This document shows positions 1-12,639 of a stretch of 64,000 bases of DNA, piece after piece. The position numbers and the translations under genes are program-made. This stretch comes from Hydractinia symbiolongicarpus (lineage: Eukaryota > Cnidaria > Hydrozoa > Anthoathecata > Hydractiniidae). The notes under the pieces were generated by a model that did not search any database, had not been told where the DNA came from, and saw only the letters and a program-made list of their open reading frames with translations. Location: assembly GCF_029227915.1 (NCBI RefSeq), contig NC_079878.1:23089501-23153500 (forward strand). Direction: 5' to 3'. Numbering within the stretch: position 1 is the stretch's first letter; each line of letters begins with the position of its first letter.

Positions 1-965
1 TACTATTTTCCACCAACGGTAATATTTTATCAGTTTTAATCCTAAATCTTTAGTGTCAGAGTTATTTTCTCATATAACCATCTTTCCTTTTGTTTCTGGT
101 GATAAAACTTATTAAAAATGCCTCACTCGTCACCATCCCATGCGGCATGGGTGAAAATTCCAATTTAGATCTCAAAATGCTAAAAAGATATTGAAAACAT
201 CGGTCTCATTCGAAAAAAGCAGAATCTAATCCGCATTCTTTCCTTCTACAATCTTTTGCATTTCCTTTGTAACTCGTATATGTTGTACCGAAGCCGTAAA
301 GATTGAAGCTACAGAATTTTAGATAGTTATAGACAGGACTGCAAAAAATATGTATACATCCAGCAGGACATGTGAAGGGTCAGCCTAGCCAACATGCGCT
401 TTTCTGGCTTTTTATCCTAGCCAACATTATCATTTAATTTTCTTCAATACCAATCTTTACCAATCTGACTTTTACCTAAGCTGCAGTTTCTTGCTTATAT
501 TTATAACTAGGTAGCTAGTGCGCTTATTAAAGTGAAAGTAGACAAGTTTTTGTTTTGTAGCTACCTAACTGGCTAGAAACAAAGCACCAAAATATTCTCA
601 TGTGTTCTTGCGTTTCCGACGTTAAAATGTATTTAGATAGCTGTAGAGTACTTTTGTTTAGTGTTTCACTGTGGCTAGTGATATCCATTTCCTTTTCTGC
701 TCAAATTACTTTTAAACTTTTACGGAAATTGCTACAAAACCAAAAAAATTATTAATGACTTTTAGCCGGAAAAGTTTATAAAGCTGCGCCTAAAAAAATG
801 CAATGCTGTAAGCACTGCGCGAAAAATACACCAGAAACCCTGTATTGCTGCAAGCGCTTACTAGATTTGCAACATCCTGCATACTGATGCTGAAACGTTC
901 CACCCAGATGTGCGGTATGGCTTACTTTTACTAAATCTGATGTTCAATGTTGCTTCACCCAGCTA
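1..965. other. No recognised gene
   Basis: AT-rich sequence without a frame I can assign. It carries several TAGCTA-type short motifs, for example near 510-580, but no RNA gene or transposon end that I recognise. Confidence 0.5.
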
Positions 966-3604
966 TCTATATAATAATACGCTTGTGTGGGTAACCCTGT
1001 GAGTCCACGACACGCAAAGTACAGGTCACTTTCTTACGATGTGGCGTTACGCTAAAATTTACCAAGCTAAAAAAAACGCAAATCAGGGGGCTACTATATA
1101 ATCATTTAATTCTTCCTTCTTATTACCTTAAAAAATAAAACTCTCTTTTACTAAAAACTTCTTTTATTGAAACTAATTTTTTTTGATTTTTAAAAGTTTT
1201 TATTTGTTTTGTTTTTATTTTAAAAGCCTCACGGAGTCGTTAAAATATAATAATTTAATTTTACCCCCGGATTAATGTGCACGCCGTATCTAACGGAAAC
1301 AAGTTGTTTTCATCAACTGAAAAAAGAAAAGCGGAGCGAAGAAGGTTGTCTGTTTTTTAAAGTAATCCTGGAAAAAGTTATTTCAAACAATGTTAACTCA
1401 TCATGAGGTTAGATTAAAGCTTATATTTGTTTTTCTATATTTTCCATTTTTGTGTTCTGGGACCGGGGTTGCTTCCTTTTATAGAAATTCTATCGGATTC
1501 CAATATGAATGTAATTCGAATCTGAAATGTAAAAAACAAACTGTTGTGTTGTTGTCAAACGAAGTCGATGTTGTAGTTAGAAATGTTTCTAACGTATGAT
1601 GATTTAACATCACAAAGAGAACTGATTGGAAATGTTTCAGGCAATTGTATGCATCTTCAATTCGTTCTCTTTGGGATGAAACGAAGTTTAGTATTCGAAG
1701 TAAAAAACTGATTGGAGTTTTATTAGGAGAACGCGAGCAATCTACTCACTGAGAAAGGTGTGTTGTTTAGATTATTTAGTAGGGAAATGAATTTGGGTGT
1801 ACAACGATTTTTTAGCCGTTTCTTTCTGAACTAAATTTTTCCTTAAATATTAAGTTTCTTGTTGTGCCTTGCGCCGGAAAAATATTTTCTCTAAGCACTT
1901 ATTTTTGCAAGAATATACTCTGAAAAATGGGTCAGAAGTTTAGAATATCCTAAGAATATGTCTAAGCTTGATAGTTTGTTTTAAGTATGAACATTTATAT
2001 GACGCACAAAATTGATTAGAAGTTTACATTTTTTATTGTATATCAAACGAACTTTTTGTGTCCAAGCAATAGGCCGTTACATGTAGTAGAAATTGCCATT
2101 AGCTAGCTATAGCAACTTATAGCAAGCTTTATTTCATTAAGGCATTATATATTTTCAGGACATAATCATCCTAAGAATATATTAAGAATAATGAGGAAAA
2201 CATTTGTCATGAAAGTTAAGAACATCGAGGCTGAAACTAAAACATACTATTCTTATAAAAACAGCGTATATATCCTAGAGAAGTAATTTTCCCGTTGTTA
2301 CTGTTTTTAACAGTACAGACTGTAATACAGTCTTGATGTCGTTATAAAAAACCTAAAACTGAAACTTAAATCAATGTTTACATCTGTTACGTTACGATCG
2401 TTTGAAATATATTCGATTCTTAAATTTGAAAACACTGCATTGTTATCTTCTTTGATCTTATGCATGATTTTCTTGATTATAAGTTTGGGTCTGTAAGGGA
2501 AACTGTTCTTTTAATATTTTGGATTGAAATATTTCGGTAGATATACAATTATATCAACTGATTCAAGTTTTTATATTTCTCTTTTACGTGTTTTTAATAA
2601 TAATTTCTTATATTTTGAGTATCACTTTGAAAGGTTTACCGTATGCAATAGACTGAATAGCTGATTTTGTGTAACTTAATGAAAAATATTAGGTTTTTTT
2701 AAACGTTTGGTATCCCTTTTTTCCCTGGTGTACTTCTGGAATAGCAAAGCAAGTATATAGTTTTAACGTATTTAACTTTTTACGTAACGGTTGTTAGACA
2801 TTTTTTTGGACATTTTTCATTTTTATTTTTTATATATATATATTTTTTTCGCACATGCTTATGTATTTAGAAGTTTTGTTTTAGCGGTTATAAACATAAA
2901 ATAATGCAGATTGTGAGCAACCTTGACCCCAGGGCTTTTTCTTTTTTTGTCATCCCGTTACAAAAGAGACAAAGAGCCCGGTGTCGAGGTTGAAATGTGA
3001 GTTTTGAAAATTCAAATTACTGTGTTGTCTGATATACTTTTGTTCCTGGTGTACTTCTGGCATGGCAAAGCAAGTATAAATTTTAGCAGATTTCGCTTTT
3101 TAAGTAACAGTTGTTACACGCCTTTGCATTTTGCTTTTTTATTTTTTTTTGTTGCACCTGCTTATATTTTTAACGTTTTTTGTTTCAATAGGTATAAATA
3201 TAAAGTAATGCAGACTGTGAGCAACCTCGATCCCAGGGCCCTGGATTGTAAGTTTTAGAAATTCCAATTACCATGCTGTACGTTTTTGTTTGGTATCCCT
3301 TACACGCATTTCATGGGGACATTTAGTGAGATGTGTTTTGAAATGCTTTGACAAACTTCTTTACTAATAATTTTAGCGAATAATTTTCGCATTGTCAGAG
3401 GGTTAGAGCAAGTAATTTCAGTAGATTTAGATTTTAAATGTCACACATATACTGCAGTTGTTGGACACCTTTAATTTTTTGGTCATTTATATAATAATGC
3501 AGATTGTAAAATTCGCACTGCTGTATTGTTTGATTTTTGATGGTATAACTGTTCTATGAATTAAATGAGAAAAACAGTGGATTCTTCCACGGGAATTCGG
3601 CTAG
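966..3604 (+). mobile_element. Helitron-like non-autonomous element A
   Basis: The proposed 5' end is TC preceded by A, reading TCTATATAATAATACGC at 966. The 3' end is a hairpin (GTGGA at 3577-3581, TCCAC at 3586-3590) followed by CTAG at 3601-3604 and then T. These are the known signatures of Helitron termini, which insert between A and T without target duplication. From about 1027 to 3604 the sequence is collinear with 27740-31491, so this is a repeated unit. No Rep/helicase frame is visible, so it would be non-autonomous. The 3' limit is better supported than the 5' limit. Confidence 0.55.
2722..3243. repeat. Subterminal tandem duplication in element A
   Basis: A block of about 200 bp at 2722-2936, from CCTGGTGTACTTCTGG to GAGCAACCTTGACCCCAGGG, recurs at 3043-3243. 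Between them lies an imperfect hairpin at about 2920-2992 pairing GCAACCTTGACCCC-AGGGCT with AGAGCCC-GGTGTCGAGGTTG. Element B has a single copy near 31118-31320. Confidence 0.6.
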
Positions 3605-3955
3605 TCCTTTATAATATTACTCCTATTCTCTGTCACATGCAGTATCCGATATCCGTGTATCAATTTTGTTGTGCCAGTAGAGAAATTATTAATGTGCGCT
3701 TATTAAGCCAATCGGCAACGCCGACTTTATGTAAAAACCAATCAGCTGTGCTCTTGTCTATTTTTTTGACGCGCTGTAATTAACAAATTAATTTAATGTG
3801 TTCCCACTAGTATGAAATATACAATAAAGATAACATCAATCGCCCCATTTTTTATCTAATGCACAGTCTTGGTTCTAGACAACGTTACAGTATGGGTCCA
3901 TCACAATGTGATGTTGTCAAGTGTTTGAATAAAAGGACAAGTCATTGTATTTAGA
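3605..3955. other. AT-rich spacer, possibly the start of another Helitron-like element
   Basis: It starts with TCCTTTATAATATTACTCC directly after the CTAG of element A, resembling the 5' ends of related elements here. I see no matching 3' end. A CTAGT at 3807 lacks a hairpin. No gene is seen. Confidence 0.3.
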
Positions 3956-4373
3956 ATGCGATGTACATTTTGGGAAAAAGAGCAGATTAAATTTTGTGGG
4001 AATTAACGGAGCCTAATTTGGCGGATGACAAAAACTTGATTTTAAAAAAGCAAGTTTTTTCTTCCAAATAAGGTGACAACATTAGTGTTCTGCAATAGCG
4101 AAAATGAACTTAGATAAAGAAGGTCGCTTGTCGTCAATACAAAACCAAAATCATGTGTTTGTTAAAACACTGGTGTGTAGAAAAAATTTCTTCAACAGTG
4201 CGGACGTTGGTTCGGTGTTGTATTTAAGTAATACATATAATTTTATAAACGATAATAAACTATAAACGATAATACACATGTTTAAGTGATAACAAGAGAT
4301 AGAACGATAATACACAATCGAACGAACGATAATACACGAACGAAAGATAAGACAAATAAGTCATATATAAATC
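3956..4373. repeat. 3' flank of MetE-like gene, copy 1
   Basis: Runs such as GACAAAAACTTGATTT and GTGACAACATTAGTG and the ACGATAATACACA-rich stretch at 4250-4340 recur in the same order at about 23660-24083, next to the second gene copy. The duplicated unit therefore included non-coding DNA. The stretch also holds a diverged array of short ACGATAATACAC repeats. Confidence 0.75.
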
Positions 4374-6501
4374 TCAATCAGCGATAGAAAATGATTCTGC
4401 TGCTTCAACCATATTTTTCAACTTTTGTTCTAATATATCCTGTGGTAAAAATATCAATCCACAATCTGGTGCAATCACCAATCTTTTTAAAGGAATGTAA
4501 TCAAGAACGTCTTTGATGTGATTCTTTATCTCGTCAACAGTTTCAACACGACTTTTAACTACATCAATGACACCAAGAATTATCTAGATATATAATTGTG
4601 CTTCAATTTGAAAAAAATCGGGAGAAGGAAATCCTTTTTGGTTGAATTCAGGCCAAAATAAAAGTATATATTTAAACTAAAGACATTTTCATGCTTAACT
4701 AACTTGGACCACTATATAAATTCCACAGACAAAATGTATGGATATAATGTAATTATTAATTTTTAAAATTTATTTCGGAACATTTTTTAACAACTTTTTT
4801 TGTCTTTAAAATTAAAATAGAACAGGGAACTTTAATTTCCTGTTTTTGGAAAGGTTTGTATAATATAAGTAAAGGTATCAGAAAAACAGTTCCTAATTAA
4901 AATAATAACATTAAAAACAAAAACAAAACTAAACCAACCGTAGTGTTTTTAAACTTCTTGAATAGCTCCATACTGTTTCTTCTGTGAGCATCCTCTAACG
5001 AAATCATGTCAAGACCTATCTGGTCTAAAGCTTCAGCTACCTTGATGTAAGCATCTTGATCTGCTTTCTGATAGTCTGTTTGGTCCTATAAATGATATAA
5101 TACTAACAATATAGTTTTAGAATTGCTACACATTTTTTTATAACATGTTGAAGGTAAAAAAAGTCGGCAAGAATATATCTATATATTACCATTTGCTTCA
5201 ACAATTGTGAATTGAGATATTGATTCAAGAAGTACAGATTCGAATTGAGAAGCACGTTTTTTATTAATCAACACGCACGAAAAGCAAGCACTTACAAGAT
5301 ACGTTGGATAACCACAACACATATGAACTATTTTCGTCACATCATCCGGCACACCGTCAAAACATTTTTGTAATGCTGTTATTGCGAATTTTAAAGCTTT
5401 TTCTGGATATCTCACCAACACTGGCTCATCAATCTAGAAAATAAACACGCTCTATTAAATATGAGTACACTGCTCATAAATGATCTTGCACTCGGTAGTG
5501 TTGTAAAACTGAATGATAACTCCAATTCAAGCGTTTATGGCTGTAGCACCTAACCGTTGTTGTTTAATGCGCTTGATTTCCGTTACATTAAAAAGGCAAG
5601 GTTGTCACAATTTTAATGAAAAATAAAGAAGAAAATAAAAAAATTCTATGTCTACAAATGTTTAAAAGTTTAATCGTCTTAACTTTCAAAGATGCCAAAT
5701 AGAAACGTTGCCGCTAGGAAAGAAGTCCAAAGCACATGTTCAGATACTAACGTTGGGAATTAGGGTGTGCATGGAAAAAGTTTGGAACCGCGTTCAGTAG
5801 TTTGTATATTGAATTAATCTATCAAAACGGACATTTAAGATGATTGCCGTTTTCAAAAAACGGCACAACGAAACAAATGTAAATACAGTAAAACTCACCT
5901 GAATATATTTACAGCCTTCCTTCACTAATCCTAAAACTGCATGGTTTATGCAATTTACAAGATCACTTGAAAGTTCCTCTTCGTCTTCATAAAATTCATT
6001 AGCCGTAGTGTCTGCAATTGTTAAAGGGCCTGGAATGGTGTATTTGATAGGAATGGAGGACATGTTTTGCGCTATTCTCCATTCCTCTTGAGGATCTGAT
6101 CGTTCATTCTCAGGTTTCAATGACACTTTGGAAATAATTTGTGGAAGATTGCCAACCCAACTGTTATTGCGGCAGATTTTCTCCTTTAGATTACCAAAAT
6201 CAATACCATTCAAGTTCCGGCAAAAACTATATACATACTTATTACGACCCATTTCACCATCTATTCCAACTGAAATGCCAATAGAACATTGGAAATCTAT
6301 GGTTTCTCTAATTGCTCTTTCCACTTGATCTTGCAACTGCTCAGAAGTAAATTGCTTTTTTACATCGTTGTAGTCAGCAGTGCAATTTGGGTTTTCTTTC
6401 CCATTGGCTATCCAACAAGGTATCTTTAAATAAGCAGGTTTCGGCATACTCCCAATTAAAGTTGTTTGTAAGCCGCATTTTGTTTCTTCACAAACGTTCA
6501 T
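4374..6501 (-). CDS. Core MetE-like (cobalamin-independent methionine synthase family) methyltransferase, copy 1
   Basis: Four exons: 6501-5899, 5433-5296, 5085-4939 and 4583-4374, all joined in phase 0 and giving 365 aa. The introns have GT-AG borders; the third donor is GTTGGT. The product resembles only the catalytic C-terminal barrel of MetE, which is usually about twice as long. All four zinc ligands known for MetE are present in order: His and Cys in VHMCCGYP (exon 2), Glu in MISLEDAH (exon 3) and Cys in APDCGL (exon 4). The motif IPGPLTIAD in exon 1 matches the family GPLT. Expected role: zinc-dependent methyl or alkyl transfer to a thiol such as homocysteine; the true substrate is unknown. 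The Met at 6501 is chosen because copy 2 starts at the equivalent codon; an in-frame Met also lies at 6531. A bacterial or fungal origin by transfer is possible. Confidence 0.85.
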
Positions 6502-6549
6502 CTTGTCGTTGGTAAGCCTGAATGAATACAAAGAGATCTGGTTGTTACT

Positions 6550-8100
6550 TTAAACTTGCGCGATATATGCTAATATTGCTACTGCGCAGAAAGTAATATG
6601 CACGGAATGTTGTATAATAATTTCCTAGCGTGAGTAAGAATGATTGTACAGGTCACATAAATCACTACACTGGTCCCAAAGTGTGGCATAACGCTAAATT
6701 TTACTGCTATAAATACATAACAAAGAAAATACGTCATAGAAATCACATATGTATGTTGTAAATATATAAGCGTGCCTAATTGATATGCAAATACATTATC
6801 ATAAGGTTGATGTTTTAGTTGATGTTGATAGTTTATGTAATAAACAAGTTATGGCGCTTATTTCCTTTGTCATATGCACAATGCTTCAGTGCGCTAACTA
6901 ATTTATAATTAGTGCAAAAATGCTTAACAAAACATGATTCCAAGATAAAACGAAATACAAAATAAGTCGCTGACTTTGAATGCTTTTTATCAAAACGTTT
7001 GTTGTAAATTTTAATCAATGGCGGGAATAATTAAAACTTTTTTACCTTTGGTGTGAGAATAAACTTAACCGTAACGCAAAACTCACAAACGAGTAAAAAG
7101 ACAAAGGAAACAAGCAATAAACATTAATTTTCCTTCAATATTACAAAATAAAGTAAGTGAGTGCAGGTTGTTTCTTTGTAACATTTTTAAATTAAAAACA
7201 TGTTTGATAACCTTCGTCGTCAAAAATTATAGACAATAAAAAATAGACAATGATGCATGTGACAGACAGACTTATGTTTTTGTTGTTTTTCCTCTCACTA
7301 CTCCGACTGACAAAAATTTTGCGGGGTCATATTTTATCTGTTAATGTATCCATGTCTCCCGTCTTAGCTTATCACGTTAGAGAGATTTTTTGTCCTAATA
7401 AACAAAAAAATTAGAAATGTAAAAACTCAGCACTAAACTTACGAAATATGTTTGCTCTTTAAAAAATCATGCAATACAACACATAATGTCAGGAATGCAA
7501 CATGCGAAAATAGATTTTGTTTTTATTTCCCTTGTCATATTTACAATGCTTCAGTGCGCTAACTAGTTTATAATTAGTGCCAAAATTGTTTAACAAAACA
7601 TGATTCCAAAGTGAAACAAACTACAAAATAAATCGTTAACTTTAAATGCTTTTCATCAGAAAGTTTGATGTAAATTTTAATCAAAGAAGGAAATAATTAA
7701 AACTTTTCTAATGAAATAGACATCAATCGAATCACCTATGGTGTGAGAATGAATTTAAACAGTAACGGTTTTATTTTTTTTTGAAAATGCAGTTTTATAT
7801 AACATGTAACATTTTAAAAAAGATGATTAATAGCCGTCGGCGTTGAAAGTTGTGTAGAATTAATTCACATGCATGTCACAGAAAAGCCTAAATAAGAAAA
7901 AATATAATCTTAGCCTATCATTTTAGGAAGATTTTTTTGGTATAATAATCAAAAGAAGATATTAAATATGAGAAATATAGTCAGCACTGAACTTACGAAA
8001 TATGTTTGGTCTTTAAAAAATCAGAATAATACTTATTCAATAAAACTATAGTAATGGTAATTCGAGTATGTGTGTAACTTATGTACTTTAGAAAATCTCT
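6550..8100. repeat. Repeated 5' flank of the MetE-like array
   Basis: Sequence upstream of copy 1. A unit of about 670 bp is present twice here (about 6850-7290 and 7515-7960, with AATGCTTCAGTGCGCTAAC in both). It is present once at about 22398-23040, and its distal part recurs near 27110-27240 beyond copy 2. The 6540-6680 part resembles 26960-27100. No gene is recognised in it. Confidence 0.7.
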
Positions 8101-8255
8101 TGATAATAACCCTATAATAATTGTTTATGAGGGCAATACCGGAGAATATTGACCGACGTCAAAGTATTGCCCGAGCTTGTGAGGGCAATACGTGACAGAG
8201 GTCAATATTCGAAGGTATTGCCCAAAATAAACAGTTATTATATGGATTATTATCC
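8101..8255. repeat. Large imperfect palindrome
   Basis: Two arms of about 70 bp read as near reverse complements, with a centre near 8175. Each arm contains CAATATT and GTATTGCCC blocks, and ATAATAAYTGTTTAT lies at each outer edge. A related GGGCAATACC motif at 8535-8545 and GGGTAATAATTGAA at 8623-8636 suggest a foldback or MITE-type element reaching to about 8640. No transposase is present. Confidence 0.55.
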
Positions 8256-8954
8256 AGGTACTGCATTTTACGACCAAAAATATAACATTATAAGCAGGAT
8301 GTAGAAACTATGTCTTTATAGAAACTGTTCCCATATGGAACGTACATTCGAACTAATTAATATGTTTTTTTAAAATTGAATATCACAGGTTTTTATTGTA
8401 GCTGCAACGTAGAATTAATGAAAATATAAAAGTAAGTTTTACTTATTCTTCGCGTTTTATTTACTTTTTTTCCGTGTTTATTTACATTTAATGCCACCAT
8501 ATTTAAGCTTTAAACACGGTTGCTATGGTAACGGGCAATACCGTGAAACATTGCCTGCTATGACGTAAGTTCTAACCAATAACATTGCACGATACTCAGA
8601 AATATTGATGTCGCCCTTTTAGCCGGGTAATAATTGAATTTATTGACCATGAATAAATAATAAAAGTGGGTTTGTGAGTAAATTCTAGACTTTTGATAAA
8701 GTTCTATTGAAAAATGTTAAGAAATCTTAAACAACGCAAATATTATAAGGCCCAAATGGACGGAAAAGTTTTGCAGATCAATTTTCACAATATATAATAT
8801 TTAACTTAAACTGATCTAAAATTGTTGTGTATATATCATTTTAAAGATCTGGTGATGACAATGCGATCGATCTATTGCTCATCTAAAATGACAAAAACTA
8901 GTCGTTATTCTCGGATTAAAAATCAACCAAGGCTAATTTCATCACAGATTTCTT
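8256..8954. other. Spacer before the Polinton
   Basis: No gene is recognised. The terminal repeat and the left end of the Polinton should lie here or be deleted. I could not find a long inverted repeat matching the region after 17745. Confidence 0.35.
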
Positions 8955-11400
8955 TTTGATTGGAATCGGCACTGGATAATCACAAAAAGTGGTGCGTAGC
9001 CAATGAAATGGTCGCAACCCAAATGTTCAGATCCATGATGGTACCCATTTTCATCTACGCAGATTTTGAAGCGGTATCGTACAAATTTGAGTCAGAGGTA
9101 GAGGAGGATTCAGAAAGATACTAGACGAGAAAGTATCAGAACCAAAAGCTATCGGCTACTGCTTTTGCGTGAAAGGACCAGATGTGGCTTTCGAACTGTT
9201 TATTTGCCGTGGTGAAGATGCAGCAAAATCATTTGCTGTGAAGGTTGAAGATCTTGTGAAGCTAACCTATGAAAAGCATCTAACACAGATAAAACCACTT
9301 GAAATGACGAAGAAGGACTGGGTAAGGTTTCGAGGGAATAATTGTCATATCTGTGAAAAGGAGATAGGGTATCAGTGGGTGTGTAGCCAAGGAAGACCCG
9401 TTCATAAATTCTTTTGTTTTGTTGAAGATATGGATGGTGGACATGATCTAATCGACAAAGATACCTGTAACATTGAGTGGAGAGAGTTTTATTCGACCAA
9501 GGATTGTCATGTTTGCAACAAGCCAGTTAGCGATGGAAAGGTGAAGGGCTATGATCAAGTCACAGGAAAATTCAAAGAACCAAAACTCAATAGCTGCAAT
9601 GTCAATTTCAAGGTCCCTAACTTTATCCCGGTTATATTACTCAACTTGGAAGGCTATGACAGCCATCTGTTCGTAAAGGAATTTGGGGTAACGGAGGGAG
9701 ACATCAGTTGTACTGCGAAAAAGGAAGAAAAGTACATCTTGTTCACGAAAACAATTGGGAAGGTACAATTAAGGTTTATTGACTCGTTCAAGTTCATGTC
9801 GAACTCGTTGGACTCCCTTTTCAAAAACCTAAAGGAGTTCAAGATACTAAGCAAAAGCTTCAACGGACATGAGTTGGGGCTGTTAAAAAGGAGTCTATCC
9901 GTACTACTACATGGATTTCTTTGAAGTCTTAGGAGACGTCTCTTTCCCCGATCCAGAAATTCCACAGCTCTCTTTATCTGAAAGGGATAAATTGGGGATG
10001 ATTATAATGACGCCAGGGGGTGGGAAGAATTCGGGATGAAGAACATTGGAGAATATCATAACCTCTATCTGAAAACCGATGTGCTGCTGCTGGCCGATGT
10101 GTTCTAGAATTTCAGGGATATTTGTATGAAAAATTACAAGCTGGATCCAACCTAGTATTTTACAGCGGCAGGGTTGTCATGGGACGCATTTTTCAAATCA
10201 ACAGCCGTGGAGTGGGATTTGCTGAGCGATGTAGATGTAATGCTTTTCTTTGAGAGAAGCAGCAAGGGTGGAGTATTAATAATCTTGCATCGGTATGTAG
10301 AAGCCAACAATAAATACATAAAGGACTATGACGACAAAAAGTTGTCGAAATAGCTGATGTATTTGGACGCAAACAACTTCTACGGACACGCAATGTCGAG
10401 GTCATTGCAGACTGGCTGGGGTAAGTGGATGTCCTGACAGAGGTGTAGAATGTTGACTTTGGTAGCGTCAATAATGGATATGTGGATCTGGAATATCCAC
10501 AAAAGCTGCACAATTTGCATAACGGATATCTGCCTGCTCCGGGGAATAATGTTGTGAATAGGGTTGAAAGTCTGATATCCAGCCTTGCATAATAATAAGA
10601 ATTATGTTATGAACTATAAACCATTGCAGCTGTACCTATCCTTGGGGTTTAAGCTGAAAAGAGTTCATAGGTGGATCAAGTTCAGCCGTTTATGAGGAAG
10701 AATACTGAGTTGAGGATTATCGCTACGCATGATTTTGAGTAAGATTTTTTCAAGCTGATAAATAACTCGGGGTTTGGGACGAAGATGGAAAATATCAGGA
10801 ACAGGGCGAACAAAAACCTCGTTAAGTCGGGGGGAAAAGCAATAAAGATGAATTCTGTGCGTAACTATGAGAAGAGGACGATCTTCAGCAAGAACCGGGT
10901 AGCGGTTCACATGAAGAATACAAAGCTGATCTTCATAAAGCCGAGGTATTTCAGTGCATGTACAGTGGATTTGAGTAAAACCCTGATGTATGATTTTCAC
11001 TACAACACAAATAAGGAAGAGTATAGTGAGAGAGACAGGCTGCTTTTCACTGTCCCGGACAGTTTGTTATATGATTGAGACCGAAGATGTGTATGTGGGT
11101 ATGAGAAAAAAGAAGATCTCTAGACTTCTCAAACTTTTCAAAAGATCACCCAAACAACGACAGGATGAGTGTGGGGTAGTATCATGACAGGGTCCCTCGG
11201 CATCAGATCAAAACTGTATGCTTTTAAGGTGGGTGAAGATGAGGAGAAAAAGTGCAAGGGGGTGACTGAGGCAGTGATAAAGAGGAACTTGTGTTATGCG
11301 GATTATGTGAGACATCTATTCATCCAGAAAGATAAAAACTGGAAATGAGTGTAATCAGATCATTTAAACACAATATCTTTGCAGAAACCGAAATTTGCAT
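8955..11400 (+). pseudogene. Protein-primed family-B DNA polymerase of the Polinton
   Basis: Replicative polymerase of the element, now broken in several frames. Exonuclease motif I is read as IYADFEAV near 9054. A Cys-rich insert follows (CHICEKEIGYQWVC, CHVCNKPV). Exonuclease motif II is NLEGYDSHLF near 9640. Polymerase motif A is LMYLDANNFYG near 10355, motif B is KLINNSGFG near 10755, and the motif C region reads FTVPDSLLY near 11050, where the family has DTDS. One catalytic aspartate of motif C is thus missing. The longest open piece is 9169-9924. In-frame stops occur near 9121, 10107 and 10351, among others. The N-terminal part upstream of the exonuclease is largely absent. Confidence 0.85.
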
Positions 11401-11478
11401 CATCTGTTGATGATGATGAGAGAAATGTTTGCGAGGATAGAATTTCAGCTACGGTTGCTACTTGATAAAATAAACTTA

Positions 11479-11984
11479 TAATTAGTAGATATAAAAGGCC
11501 GATTCTGGTGCAGCCCATTTCCCATAAACTCACGAAATCGCACTGTGCTTCCTGATCATAATAAACCATCTTTTCATTAACGTTTCATGTAAATTAGCGA
11601 TATAATGACCTGGAAACTTGTGATGAGTAAGAAGTCCATATATAGCCCCACGAAACGGTCTATAGTATTTGGTTTGTAACATACGCTGCCTTTCATCAGT
11701 AATATCTTCCGGTGGTATTAAATCATAACCATCTCCACAAGCTTTAATCCTTTCTCACCCACATATGTCCCATAAAAACCGTATGATGTAAGTATGGGTA
11801 CACCACTTGATACGTGTTCATCGGACAAATAAAACATAGACTTATTCCCTTTACGACTAAGAGTAAAAACAGTTCTCTTACCTACTTTAACATATGCTTT
11901 ATTACTCGTGATGTCTGCTGTTTGAAGTGTCGTAATACCATCATTATTTATTCCAACAATATAGTCATCATGCCTTAAATACAT
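11479..11984 (-). pseudogene. Polinton-associated conserved protein of unknown function
   Basis: Starts at 11984 with MYLRHDDYIVGINNDG and is open to 11718. A frameshift near 11730 continues as GYDLIPPEDITDERQRM and THHKFPGHYIANL to VYGKWAAPESA, with an in-frame stop near 11525. Corrected length is about 165 aa. I recognise the pattern as one found in cnidarian Polintons but know no function; a capsid-associated role is a guess. It is convergent with the polymerase, whose 3' end lies just to the left. Confidence 0.6.
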
Positions 11985-12239
11985 TATAAACCATTCTTCT
12001 GTGCTATAAGATACGGTTAGACATGTTACGGTTAGAAAACAAAAATGGACCTTTCCCTCAAAATCCTTCTTGACTTATTTTTTAACAGTTTTTCATAATC
12101 AAAGGAACATCATGTCGAAACACAACAGTTGACGTCAATAATTATTTTCTTAACTTTATTAACATCCATCTTTACTGATCTCACGATAAACATTCCCAAG
12201 TAACTCCTCATCCAACATTTTCTTATGACCAACAGCCAT

Positions 12240-12437
12240 ACGACCGAAATAAATTAACATTTTATTCCTTACCTATTTTCCGGAATAATCTTTTTATTGA
12301 CAAGATACCCTTTTGTAAACATGGAAACGGGACTGAAGTCCACCCTACCTAATTCCGGTGCATTTTTGACCAAAATCGCATAACCAATGCTTAATGCACT
12401 AGCAGCGGCAGCATGATAAACGTCATTCTAAATTAAC
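12240..12437 (-). pseudogene. Small Polinton gene remnant
   Basis: Minus-strand reading from about 12432 gives NDVYHAAAASALSIGYAI, then NAPELGRVDFSPVSMF and KGYLVNKKII before the frame breaks near 12290. A hydrophobic alanine-rich segment suggests a membrane or virion-internal protein. It sits in the block of minus-strand accessory genes. Function is unknown. Confidence 0.4.
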
Positions 12438-12639
12438 TTCACTTATTTATATGAGAATTATTTTAATCCATTTCATGAAATGGGTTGGATTTTTCAGTTA
12501 CAAGCTTAGAAGGGGAAACAGATTTCAACACCTCGATATTGCTACCACCCCCTTTTCTAAAATATCAAATACTTCCACACAAAAGGATAACAACCAAACC
12601 ACCAGCTAAATACACACCTTAGCCAAAATTCCTCTCATA

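Noticed and set aside
1390-1599. 69-aa frame with a signal-peptide-like start
   Set aside because: It lies inside Helitron-like element A, and the matching stretch in element B (29735-29900) is full of stops, so it is not conserved as a gene.
8101-8255. CRISPR-like or attachment-site reading of the GGGCAATAC repeats
   Set aside because: The repeats form one palindrome, not regularly spaced direct repeats, and the window is eukaryotic.
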